Assembly (NCBI RefSeq): GCF_000182925.2 | Contig: NC_026503.1 | Span: forward strand, 3,596,001 to 3,660,000 | Source of the DNA: Neurospora crassa OR74A | Lineage: Eukaryota > Ascomycota > Sordariomycetes > Sordariales > Sordariaceae | Length of the DNA stretch: 64,000 nt | Direction: 5' to 3' | Shown: positions 1-9,008 of the stretch, in pieces | How the letters are laid out: each line of letters opens with the position of its first letter | How positions within the stretch are numbered: the stretch's first letter is position 1 | Program-made: the position numbers and the translations under genes | Notes under the pieces: model-generated | Told to the model about the DNA's origin: nothing | Database searches by the model: none | The model's input: only the letters and a program-made list of their open reading frames with translations

Positions 1-2471
1 TTCGCCGGCAACGGCTCTTCGCGCCAGCTGCCGGGGATGCCAGTCAGCTTGGGCGTCTGAATGTCCTTGCTGGAGCTGGTATTCTCCTTGGGAGCCGGCC
101 GAAGTGTCACTGGAGTGGACACCTTGGATCCGCGAGGAGGTGTGGGAGGCAAGTTCGGGGGAGGGGAAGGGTGCCGGTGAGGTGTAGGAGGGACATAGCG
201 TGGAGTTGATTCTATTGATGCCTTCTGCCAATTGCTATGGGTGGCGAACTTCGAAGACTTGCCCCTCGGAGTGTGCTCTTCATCGGCAGATACATACTCC
301 TCTGCTTCGAAGTAGCGAGTATGCGTGCTTGTTCGACTGTTGGGCCGATCACCATCGGGGTTGACGGTTGACTCGTGGCGAGGAGCCTCGGTATGGCTCT
401 TCGAAAGGTGATGAGGGTAGCTGGCACTGGGTTGCCGACGACGAAGATTCTGCACAGAGACTGCCGGCTTCGAAGAATTGTTGCGAGTGTCTTCAGAACT
501 CTCGGGAGCGTCCTTAGAATCGCTCTTCGGGGTATTCTTAGTTGGATCCTCCCAAATTGATCTGGTACCTGTCTGCCACGTCGCTACACTGTCTGCGCCG
601 GAAACTCGCTTCTTTCTCTCCAAGTCGGCGGCTAGCTTTACGCATTTTGCCTTGTATTCGTCCAGTTCCCGTCGAAGCTTCTCCTCCTCCGTCTCTCGAG
701 GAGCGCAGACATCGATTTTCCTGGGGCTAGGAGTGGGTAAGGGTGGCAATGGCCACTTCTCCTTTGGCGACTCGACTTGCGCAATGGGACCAGGCAACGA
801 AAAGTGTTTCTCGTCCATGGTCTTTGACTCCAGGACAGGTGCAACCCAAGTTGGTATCACTGGCGTGGACCACTTTTTCTCGGTGATTGAAGGCTTCTGA
901 CTCGGTTCATGGATAGCTGCATAACCATTCAAGCCCCGATCCTTCTCTTCCCAAGGTGCGACAGCTGGGGAATATGATGCAATTGAGGATCCAGCACGCA
1001 GACCGGATAAACCGACCGCGGCCTGACGAACGTGGGTAGGAGCACTGAAGGCTGGAGGATGGGTAATGTCTGGGTGATATTGCGAGTCAGGTTGCGCGGG
1101 AAGTTGGTGCCTTGACTGGTAGTCCTGTCGGTGAGGATCTTTTTGGAGATGAGAAGAGTGCTGGGGGTTCTGTGGACGGGAATGATCGTGAGAAGCTTGG
1201 TGGTACTTCTGTGGGTTGTACTTATCTGTGCGAGGGGCATTGTGCTCTTCAGGTCGATGGTAGTCTCGCGAGGCAGGGCGGTGGTCATATGTCTTGTCGC
1301 GTGAAGGATCGAACGACACCTCTTTAGACTTCTGTGCCGAAGATGCTCGTCGTTCAGCCTCTTTTCTAGCATCAGAAGCCTCCTTCTCCTTCTGAGCAGC
1401 GCTCCTCGCAGCCTCCTCTACGGCCCTTTGGCGTTCGCGCTCCTGAGCTTTCCAGACCTCATAGCTCTTGTTGCGTCTTTCCTCGTCCTCCAGCCACAGA
1501 CGCCTTTCTGCATCCGCCAGCTTTTGGCGAGCCTCCTCTACGGCTTCTTCTCGTTTACGTTTCTCAGCCATATAAGCCTCCATAAGCTTGCGGTTCGTCT
1601 CATCTTTCAGCTTTTGACTGGCGAGCAGGTCCGCATGCTTCTTCTTCTCCGCAAGGTGAGCTTTCAGGAACTGGACGTCCTGCTCGATCTTCTGCATGCG
1701 TCCATGCTTTCCTTTCTCCTCGGCGGCTGCTAGCTCTGCCTTGCGCTTCTTTTCCTCAGCTGCTTTCTCGGCAGAACGCTTCTTCTCGGCGACTTCTAGC
1801 TCTGCCTTGTACTTCTGCGCGGCGGCTTCCGCGTCCGCTTTGCGCTTCTTCTCGGCAGATAGTTGAGCTTGTAAAGCCTTCTTTTCCTCCTCTTTTTGAT
1901 TGAGGAGTTCCTGTCGGCGCTTTTGCTCAGTAGCTGCGTTCTCAGCAGCGCGCTTCCTTTCCTCTTCAGCTGCCTCCTCCGCAGCAGCGCGCTTCTTTTC
2001 GGCAGCTGCCTTCTCCTCTTCCAGTTTGCTCGCCTCAGGAGCAGCCAGAGCACGCAGGCATTTCACGTCCTTCTCAATCTTTCTAAAACGGCTCCATGCG
2101 CTCTCCCATCGCTCCTTGTACTCACAATGCCACCTGTCACGATTGAGCGCAAATTCCAAGCGCTCGGCTTCATCTTCAAGCTTGAAAATGGCTTTCTTGT
2201 GTTGTTCACGCTTCTTCTGTTCAGAAGCAGCCATAGCACGTAGCTCCTCGAGCTCCTTCTTGTTTTCGATGAGACGAGGCCGTAACTCTTGCCAATGGCG
2301 CTTGTCTCTGTTGTACTCGTACCGGTTGAGGGCATTTTGCTGGCGCTCAACCTCTTCTTCAAGCCTGTATATGGCTTTTTGCAAGTGCTCGAGTTTGTCG
2401 AAAACATGGCTGCCGATTGCGGTAACAGCCGGGGCGAAGGGTCCCACGACCTGCTCGTTGGTGGGCGACAT
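1..2471 (-). CDS. Coiled-coil protein, paralog A (3' end outside window)
   Basis: The frame is open without a stop from the ATG at 2471 to the window edge (823 codons), so the C-terminus is missing. Residues about 25-380 are almost wholly Lys/Glu/Ala/Arg-rich and should form long coiled coils. After that comes a low-complexity, Pro/Ser/His-rich tail. Landmarks shared in order with the neighbour at 4014-6131 are KEVSFDPSR (about residue 384), VGLSGLRAGS (about 485), KWPLPPLPTPS (about 573), TWQTGTRSIWEDPTK (about 635), YVPPTPHRHPS (about 759) and PGSW (about 814). These show that the two genes are diverged tandem duplicates. Codons upstream of the ATG are also open back to a possible acceptor (TTTCCTCCTACCACCACAG) with a CTGAC branch site, so a 5' intron and a slightly longer N-terminus are possible. 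I do not recognise the family. A structural or scaffold role is only a guess from the coiled coil. Confidence 0.85.
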   Translation of the reverse strand, partial: MSPTNEQVVGPFAPAVTAIGSHVFDKLEHLQKAIYRLEEEVERQQNALNRYEYNRDKRHWQELRPRLIENKKELEELRAMAASEQKKREQHKKAIFKLEDEAERLEFALNRDRWHCEYKERWESAWSRFRKIEKDVKCLRALAAPEASKLEEEKAAAEKKRAAAEEAAEEERKRAAENAATEQKRRQELLNQKEEEKKALQAQLSAEKKRKADAEAAAQKYKAELEVAEKKRSAEKAAEEKKRKAELAAAEEKGKHGRMQKIEQDVQFLKAHLAEKKKHADLLASQKLKDETNRKLMEAYMAEKRKREEAVEEARQKLADAERRLWLEDEERRNKSYEVWKAQERERQRAVEEAARSAAQKEKEASDARKEAERRASSAQKSKEVSFDPSRDKTYDHRPASRDYHRPEEHNAPRTDKYNPQKYHQASHDHSRPQNPQHSSHLQKDPHRQDYQSRHQLPAQPDSQYHPDITHPPAFSAPTHVRQAAVGLSGLRAGSSIASYSPAVAPWEEKDRGLNGYAAIHEPSQKPSITEKKWSTPVIPTWVAPVLESKTMDEKHFSLPGPIAQVESPKEKWPLPPLPTPSPRKIDVCAPRETEEEKLRRELDEYKAKCVKLAADLERKKRVSGADSVATWQTGTRSIWEDPTKNTPKSDSKDAPESSEDTRNNSSKPAVSVQNLRRRQPSASYPHHLSKSHTEAPRHESTVNPDGDRPNSRTSTHTRYFEAEEYVSADEEHTPRGKSSKFATHSNWQKASIESTPRYVPPTPHRHPSPPPNLPPTPPRGSKVSTPVTLRPAPKENTSSSKDIQTPKLTGIPGSWREEPLPA

Positions 2472-4013
2472 ATTGTCGATGTGGGAAAGCAGGCGTGGAA
2501 ATTCTGCCACGAACCGCTGTGGTGGTAGGAGGAAAGTAATCAATTGTCAGGTATGTGGCTACTATCAACGAGATGTTAGCGCGTATGATCCGCAGGGCTC
2601 GTCGCGACGAAGGCAAATGGATGTGAGAAGGGAGCAAGAGACTGACATAGAGATTTTGAAATGTCGCGGGTGACGTGAAAGAGATCGGGGAGATATTGGT
2701 GATTTGCTTTGACGCAGAGAAGTGATGACTCGGTGGGAGGGGTGAGAAGGTGATATGGACGAAGACTTGAAGGTGCAAAAGTTGTGGGAGTGGAAAAGGA
2801 TTGGACTTTTGGCTGAGGTTTGGCTGGGGGTGGAACGGTTCATATACTCTGCGGCCTGGGGAATGAACCTTTCAATACTGCCCCGCAAAGTGAAGTGCGC
2901 TCGACAAGTGAAGGGGGGTTCCTCAATTTTGTTTTTGTAAAAGGTTGCGGATGTTGGTCTGATGTGCACTCGACAGGTGAAAGGGCCTTCCTTAGCCTTG
3001 GCTCAAGGTTGTGGCTCTGGTGAAGGGCAAACCTCCTCACAACCCCCCATTTGTTGTCTCGCACCGCCTTCTGATTCTCTGTACCAGGCGCGGATTCATC
3101 TGCCATCGCGACTGTATAGGCAGCATCTTGCTGGATCGACTTGTCAGGTTCGGTATATCGTCCTTTTGCACAGAAATATGATCCGGGTGGTGAAGTGGTC
3201 CACCGGCGCAAGGACAGGTTTTCTAAACCGCTTTCGCCGATCTAAATGTAACATGTTCAGTACATGATGTATGCTTTAACAGGATCTTCTAGCCTGTGCT
3301 TGAAAGCTAGTGGTGTAAAAAGCCTAGGAAACGGATGTGTGGAAGTGCCGTGTGGATATGCTGCGATGGCTGACGGTATTTGAATCTGAATCTGAACTTG
3401 AATCCATGTAAGATGAAGCAGAAGGAGAAGAACGATATGATGATATTGTGCTATGCTATGTCTACCTGTAAAGTAGGTGCGATGGGGCTACCCGGTGTCA
3501 AGAATGTCCCGCATCAAGAGGCGCCAATATGATACTCTTGGAATCGGAGATGTTTTGTACGATAATTACACTCAAACTAACGCCAAAACTATCTTTTGAT
3601 CATCGCCCCGTTAGTAGATTTGGAAAGACAGGAGCCGGTACCCACGTGTGCGCGTGTAGCCATATCCTAAAAATAGGGAAATGAGGTACGTGAAGTTAGA
3701 AAGAAGCCCACATAGACAGACAGGAAGTTGGGAGGAGTGTTACCCCTGATGAAATAAGCAAGTTATTCGTTAAGCTAGAAGAAAAACTACCCTTAATCCC
3801 TTCCGAGAAACGTTGTCGAATACCTATTCTGGTGCACTAACACCCCACGTCCCATTATTCCGTAAACCATACTCCCCAGTCTTGACCAACCGCGGCAGCC
3901 ATCTCATCGCCCCAGACTCAGTACTTCGCCGGATCGACCTTCTTCTCAGCCGCTATGGGATAGTAGTTGTGGACGCTGGGGCTGAAACGTTGGCCAGAGT
4001 TATTAGGATCCAG
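2472..4013. other. Spacer between the two coiled-coil paralogs
   Basis: This 1.5-kb spacer should hold the promoter and 5' leader of paralog A and the 3' flank of paralog B, both read on the minus strand. Apart from the TATA-like box at 2839-2855 and a possible 5' intron just upstream of 2471, I see no gene in it. Short ORFs on both strands lack a convincing start or codon bias. Confidence 0.6.
2839..2855 (-). promoter_or_regulatory. TATA-like element upstream of paralog A
   Basis: Read on the minus strand this is CGCAGAGTATATGAAC, about 370-385 bases upstream of the ATG at 2471. Nearly the same 16-mer, CGCAGAGTATATAAAC, lies about 410-425 bases upstream of the sister gene. Its conservation in otherwise diverged upstream regions suggests a core promoter element kept from before the duplication, with a leader (perhaps spliced) of about 350 bases. 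Function is inferred, not shown. Confidence 0.4.
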
Positions 4014-6131
4014 CTAGTTTCTCAACCAGCTGCCGGGGGGCATCGGCGTTTTGAGATCTCGGTATTGATCATTCTGTTTATCCAAGGTCGAAAGAGGAAG
4101 TATAGCCACCGCAGGACCGGGGGCACTCGAGCGCTTTGAGGGTGTGGGAGGAAGGCTGGGAGGGAACGATGGGTGCCAATAAGGAGTTGGTGGCACGTAG
4201 GGAGGGTTGGTTCCGATAGGCAGTTTGAGCTTGAGTGACTTGGCGCGGACATGCGCTTTGGAAAGCCTCTCCGTACGGTTATCGTTACTTGGGCTCAAGT
4301 CCTCCGCCTCATACTGACGGGAATGTTTTGTCGCCCGGCTGAGGCTTCGACCATTGTGGTCGATATTCGAGTCTCGACCGTGGCCTTCCGTGCCGCACTC
4401 CCAGTGCGATTTGCGAGTGTCATTTTCAGGAGCAATATTCCCGGTCTGAACGGCAACATCCTTCAGTACAACCTTGGCAACGTCTCTGGAGCTGCCATTG
4501 GCAGTATTTTCAGGAGCCACCTTCGTGGGATCCTCCCAGATGGACTTGTATCCCGTCTGCCATGACGCAACGCTGCTTGCGCCATGGCCTCGCCCTTTCC
4601 TCCCCACCTCAGCCCGTAGTCTGGCTATCCCCTGGTCGAATTCCCTCTTTTCTTCCCGCAATTGTCGTTGCAGCTTCTCTTGTTCACTCTCTAGACGAGT
4701 GGGAACCTGAGGCTCATTGTTGCTAGGAGCAGGTGTGGGTGGCAATGGCCATTGCTCCTTGGGAGTCTCCACTCCCGCAAAACATGAGCGCTGAGCCGGA
4801 ATGACCAAAGTCTGCTTCATTACCTGCGGTTCGAGTGTAGGAGACTTCCAAGCAGGTACAGGGGGCATAGACCAATTCGGGCTGGGAGCCGAACGGAGAC
4901 GATTTCGGTGTGAGGGTTCCTGATGTTTCGATCCATAGGCTTTTGTGTAGCCAGAGCGACTTCGACCCTCGTCTTTGTACCTGGCAACCTCTGGAGCTTC
5001 GTCTGAGCTTAAAGATCCAGCCGGTATGCCTGAAAGACCGACTGGCATAGAAGGTGTAGACCAATTTGGCCGGGGAGCCGAAGAGAAACACTCTTGGTGC
5101 AAGTGTTCTTTCTCTTTCGATCCGAATGTACCTGCATAGTCGGAGCGGTCTCGGCCCTTGTCTCCGTAACAAGTGACATCCGGAGCCAAGTCAGAACAGA
5201 GAGACACCGCAGGCAATCCAGAAAGACCGACCAGCACTGAAGATGCTGATTGGGCCTGGCGAGGGCTTGCATGCCCACGCGGATGATGCTTCAGATGGGA
5301 GTGGTCGATGGTGGGGTATTGCTTTATCGATGAGTGTTCTTGATCCAAGGGCTTCAGAGGGTAGGGACTCTGCTCTGGCTTCCATGGATAAGCCTGACTG
5401 GTGGATGGGCGCTCGTTCTCAAGGTCACGCTTCCGAGCTGTCTTGTCCTTCTCCATCTGACGACAGCGTTCCTGCTCCATCCGGGCTTCGTATTCCTGCT
5501 TCACACGAGCAAGTGCCTTCTTCTCAGCCTCTTCAGCTTTGAGAACCTCCTCCTCGGCCATCTGACGGAGGCGCTTCTGCTCCTTCCAAGCTTCCTCATC
5601 CTTCCTGCGCGCCGCTTCGCCCTCCCGCTGTATGAGGGCAAAAACACTCTCCTTAGCCTCTTTGATTCTAAGAGCCTCCTCTTCGGCCTGCTGCCGACGA
5701 CGCTCCTGTTCTTTCCTGGCCGCTTCGTGCGCCTGCACTTTTCGAGCGAGAGCCTCCTCTTCAGCCTCTTTGATTTCAAGAACCTCGAGCTCGGCAAACC
5801 CGGAACGCAAGGATGCAAGTTCCTTGACAAGTGATTCGTATCTTTTGCTTAACAGCTCATCGGAGGGGTTGCCGGCATCGGTGGGAGCAGACGTGGGGTC
5901 AAGCTGAGGAGAAAAGCTGTAGAAAAGGTGAGTCTGATTCCGCGAAGAATCAAACGATACCCTGCGCTTCCCCAAGTGGCTCTTCTTTTCTTCTTGAAGA
6001 GCCTCGGCAGCCTCTCGCTCGTTCTCAAGGCCACGCTGCCAAGCGGCCCGAGCCTCTTCCTCGGCCTTCTGATAACGGCGCTCCCGCTCCTGTCGGCGCC
6101 GTTTTTCCTCGGATGAAATTCCGTTAGGCAT
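4014..6131 (-). CDS. Coiled-coil protein with 63-residue internal repeat, paralog B
   Basis: A single open exon of 705 residues. Residues 8-240 are charged, Arg/Glu-rich heptad-like sequence predicted to form coiled coil. A KRRVSF motif at 55-60, just after the first helix, fits the RVxF docking site for protein phosphatase 1. Residues about 301-363 and 364-426 are a tandem duplication, each starting VGLSG(L/I)PA and ending PNWS(T/M)P. Later blocks match paralog A: PKEQWPLPPTPAPS (about 458), SWQTGYKSIWEDPTK (about 522), YVPPTPYWHPS (about 644) and PGSW near the C-terminus (about 699). It has no signal peptide and no membrane segment. A second short coiled coil lies around residue 485 (EQEKLQRQLREEKREFDQGI). 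The protein family is not one I recognise. The gene is intact and lies head-to-tail 1.5 kb upstream of its paralog. Confidence 0.88.
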   Translation of the reverse strand: MPNGISSEEKRRRQERERRYQKAEEEARAAWQRGLENEREAAEALQEEKKSHLGKRRVSFDSSRNQTHLFYSFSPQLDPTSAPTDAGNPSDELLSKRYESLVKELASLRSGFAELEVLEIKEAEEEALARKVQAHEAARKEQERRRQQAEEEALRIKEAKESVFALIQREGEAARRKDEEAWKEQKRLRQMAEEEVLKAEEAEKKALARVKQEYEARMEQERCRQMEKDKTARKRDLENERPSTSQAYPWKPEQSPYPLKPLDQEHSSIKQYPTIDHSHLKHHPRGHASPRQAQSASSVLVGLSGLPAVSLCSDLAPDVTCYGDKGRDRSDYAGTFGSKEKEHLHQECFSSAPRPNWSTPSMPVGLSGIPAGSLSSDEAPEVARYKDEGRSRSGYTKAYGSKHQEPSHRNRLRSAPSPNWSMPPVPAWKSPTLEPQVMKQTLVIPAQRSCFAGVETPKEQWPLPPTPAPSNNEPQVPTRLESEQEKLQRQLREEKREFDQGIARLRAEVGRKGRGHGASSVASWQTGYKSIWEDPTKVAPENTANGSSRDVAKVVLKDVAVQTGNIAPENDTRKSHWECGTEGHGRDSNIDHNGRSLSRATKHSRQYEAEDLSPSNDNRTERLSKAHVRAKSLKLKLPIGTNPPYVPPTPYWHPSFPPSLPPTPSKRSSAPGPAVAILPLSTLDKQNDQYRDLKTPMPPGSWLRN

Positions 6132-7140
6132 TTTCGTGATTGATATTATGGATATGTATATAGGTACTGCCGATGGAGTGTTAGAGCATGATTCCTACAT
6201 AGACAGTTGCGGGCTTCCCAAGTGGTATTATTTGTGCAGTTCAAATGGGCTGGGAGACTAACCTAGGAGCTTGGATACGCTTCAAGCGGAGTTAAAATGT
6301 GTCGGACGGTGGAGGTTATTTGTGATGTCGACTTCTGTTGTGGAGGAGGATGTGATGTGCCGTACCAGATGTGACGACTCTGAGGAAGGGAGGGTGTAAT
6401 TGTCTAAGGCTATATATAGTGATCGAGAAGAGTGTTCAAGGCGCAGTTGGCTTGAATGGCTGTTCTACTATGAGAAGACTGACGACTATGAGGAAAGAGA
6501 CAAGAAGTGAAAGCTTGCCGCGGGGAGGGGAGGGAGGAGGGTTTATATACTCTGCGACATAAGAAATTCCAGTTCCCAAATCACCTTGCAAATGGTTGCT
6601 GTTATCAATCTGATAGTTGGTTGATCCCAAGCTCACCTCGTCGTATCGACCCTGTCCCTATCATCGAGACTATTCAGTCGAAACCAAAACACCAGCTGCA
6701 TGGTGAACGGCTTTGTTAAACGGCCAACGTCCATAGTCTCCGAGCAGGACGAGAACCAAACCTTGATAACAAGGGGAAAAGGGACAACAGACCATATATC
6801 ATGGCGTCGCTAGCCGAGCAAAACATCCCTTCAGTCTGTATACCACCCACCCACCATTGCCATCGTTTTGTCGTCGCTGTAAAGTGAATTGCCCTTTTGA
6901 CAGACAGGCCCGGTGGGTCTGGAACAGGACGATAACAGAAACCTTGAAGACATGAAAAAGATAAAGTGAACACGCCAATTCACCCTCCTTACTGAGGAAA
7001 TGTCACCTTCACTCCTCTGTCATCTTTCCACTCTTTCCGTCCACATGTCCTTCTCCTCGACCATCCTCAACTCATCATCGTGCTCTCTCGCAAACCCATC
7101 TAGAGACTGGGCGGGCTTCAACACAAATCCCCCTTTTCAC
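6132..7140. other. Spacer upstream of paralog B
   Basis: This should hold the paralog B promoter (TATA-like box at 6541-6556) and the 3' flank of the minus-strand dephospho-CoA kinase gene. I see no further gene. Confidence 0.6.
6541..6556 (-). promoter_or_regulatory. TATA-like element upstream of paralog B
   Basis: The minus strand reads CGCAGAGTATATAAAC, a good TATA box, about 410-425 bases before the ATG at 6131. It is nearly identical to the element at 2839-2855 ahead of paralog A. A transcription start 25-40 bases further downstream would give a leader of roughly 370-390 bases. Confidence 0.4.
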
Positions 7141-7971
7141 TCACAGCTTCGCCCTCTCCGCCTCCTTCTTCTCCTTCCACCTCCTATCCACCCTCAAATT
7201 CGCCCAATAATTCCACAACGCACTCACCACCGCCGCCGGCGGGCACATCCACAAGAACCACGCCCACCACCTCGGACTATACTTCTCCACCACCCCCTGC
7301 CAAAACACCCTCCGCACCTGCTCCTCCAACTCTCTCTTATCCCCATCATTCCAAACCACGCACCCCCTCCCCTCACCCCTCTCCAGCGCCCTTTCTGCCT
7401 TCTCCCTCACATCCCCTTGACTCCTCACCCGATTCTCCGCATCCTCCTGGCTCAAATGCGGATCCCTAGCCCTCAACCTTTCCATCTGCACCTTCGGATC
7501 CTTCACTCCAACCACCAATACCGTCCCGCAGAACTTGTCCAACTGACTCTCAAACAACAGCGGGATATCCAGCACCACGGCTCTATACCCCTTCGCATAC
7601 GCCTTCAGCACCGCCAGCGCCATCGCCTTTCTTACGGCTGGGTGGACGATGGAATTCAGACGGGCGCGGTCCTTGCGCACCTCGGGGGAGTCACCAAAGA
7701 CACGGCGGCCCAGGGCCGGGCGGTTGAGGGGGCGGCCTTTTCCTGTGGGGCCGTTTTCGGGCATGTCGGGCCCGGAGGGAACGAGGAGGTCGGGCGTGGT
7801 GGGACCAAAGTAGGAGACGATGGCGTTGTAGCCGGCGGTGCCGGGCTCGACGACTTTGCGAGCGAGAAGGTCGGCGTCGATGATGGGCAGGTCATAGGGG
7901 GGCGAGGAGAGGAGGGAGGAGACGGTTGATTTGCCGGTGGCGATGGAGCCGGTTAGGCCTATGAGGAGCAT
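7141..7971 (-). CDS. cab5: Dephospho-CoA kinase
   Basis: A single exon of 276 residues. It begins with the CoaE P-loop GLTGSIATGKST (about residues 5-16), followed by the DADLLARKVVEPG block typical of the substrate-binding region. NSIVHPAVRKAM and LDIPLLFES are the other conserved CoaE segments. The enzyme phosphorylates the 3' hydroxyl of the ribose of dephospho-CoA with ATP, the last step of CoA synthesis; yeast Cab5 is the counterpart. Between the DAD motif and the conserved HP block there is a Gly/Pro-rich insertion of about 25 residues (GPDMPENGPTGKGRP). The C-terminal part has a hydrophobic Trp-rich stretch (WAWFLWMCPPAAVVSALWNYW) that could be a membrane anchor, followed by a short basic tail. 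Such an anchor would suit the mitochondrial or ER association reported for eukaryotic CoA synthesis enzymes, but location here is inference. The ATG directly precedes the P-loop, leaving no room for a leader. Confidence 0.93.
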   Translation of the reverse strand: MLLIGLTGSIATGKSTVSSLLSSPPYDLPIIDADLLARKVVEPGTAGYNAIVSYFGPTTPDLLVPSGPDMPENGPTGKGRPLNRPALGRRVFGDSPEVRKDRARLNSIVHPAVRKAMALAVLKAYAKGYRAVVLDIPLLFESQLDKFCGTVLVVGVKDPKVQMERLRARDPHLSQEDAENRVRSQGDVREKAERALERGEGRGCVVWNDGDKRELEEQVRRVFWQGVVEKYSPRWWAWFLWMCPPAAVVSALWNYWANLRVDRRWKEKKEAERAKL

Positions 7972-9008
7972 CTTGGTAGTTGTTTGGGGGTGTAGTTGTT
8001 TGATGAAGTTTGAGCTGTGTGTACGATTGTAGGATCGATTGTGTGCAATTGCCTGAGGTGTATATGGCTTTAGTGTCTATTTACAAGTATACGTTGGTCA
8101 TGTTGATACTAGGTATTCTTCATGAGGTGATGTCGTTGATGTTCCCCAAAATGGGCGGGTCGGGCAGGTGTCAACGATTGGTTCAGACACATTGCGCCAT
8201 CCAAGGATTCAGACGATGCGGGGGTGGGGTCACATTCCACGCATCCGAACAAACAGGTAAGTACCCACTGAGCTTCATCTAGTCGTCAGTGTTTACTCCA
8301 CGAACAGCCTAGTCATCGCACTAACAGACATACGGCGTGATATGTGCCTTATCTCATTTGGCATATATCTCTTGCAGCTAGAATACTAACAGAAAGACCT
8401 CGTTGTTTATGCAGCAATGCTGTACACAATGTCAGGTACCTCCTTGCATATTGACAACCTCCATCATTCATCACAAGGGGTGCTCCTAGCCAACCTTGAA
8501 CGACATCGTTCCATTCAATCTCAGTTCGACAACCTTTCGATGACAGTCTTATTACCTCGACAAGCACCAAAGCTAGACAACTGGATATTTGATTAAGCAC
8601 TGCTGTGAAGGGGCCGATATCTAAGTATCAAACATTCTACAAACGCAATTGCCTGTTGCCACTCCTACTTTCATGCATCCATCTGCTTGCGATGTCAAGC
8701 AAGAACTAAACCAGGTAACAGTTTGACGTCGACTCAATGTGCCAATCACAATTGTTACCTCCGGAAACTTCAAGCCTCTGTTTGCTTCCACTGAAGGCAA
8801 ACCCTTTGAGCCGATTGATCGCAGAATGAAGAGGAAAACCAGAATCAAAACAAAAGACGCAATCCCAAGCGCCAGTGACCGAACCCGCAAAATGCCGAAC
8901 CTTGCCAATGATGAATGGTGATGGTGTCTACAGACATTAGCATCCGATGCCAACAAGCGCATGCGGAACAACTTACCAAGAAACCCGTCTCCTTATCTCC
9001 ATCCAGGT
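7972..9008. other. Spacer 5' of the CoA kinase gene
   Basis: This contains the CoA kinase promoter and the 3' flank of the 9009-10440 gene. Two minus-strand ORFs of about 80-110 codons lie at 8349-8600 and 8621-8962; the second has one hydrophobic stretch. They sit where the 3' untranslated region of the upstream gene is expected and have no recognisable family, so I do not call them genes. Confidence 0.5.

Noticed and set aside
7000-7929. 309-codon plus-strand ORF
   Set aside because: It lies antisense to the dephospho-CoA kinase gene, whose motifs are unmistakable. The Pro/His-rich translation is a by-product of the other strand.
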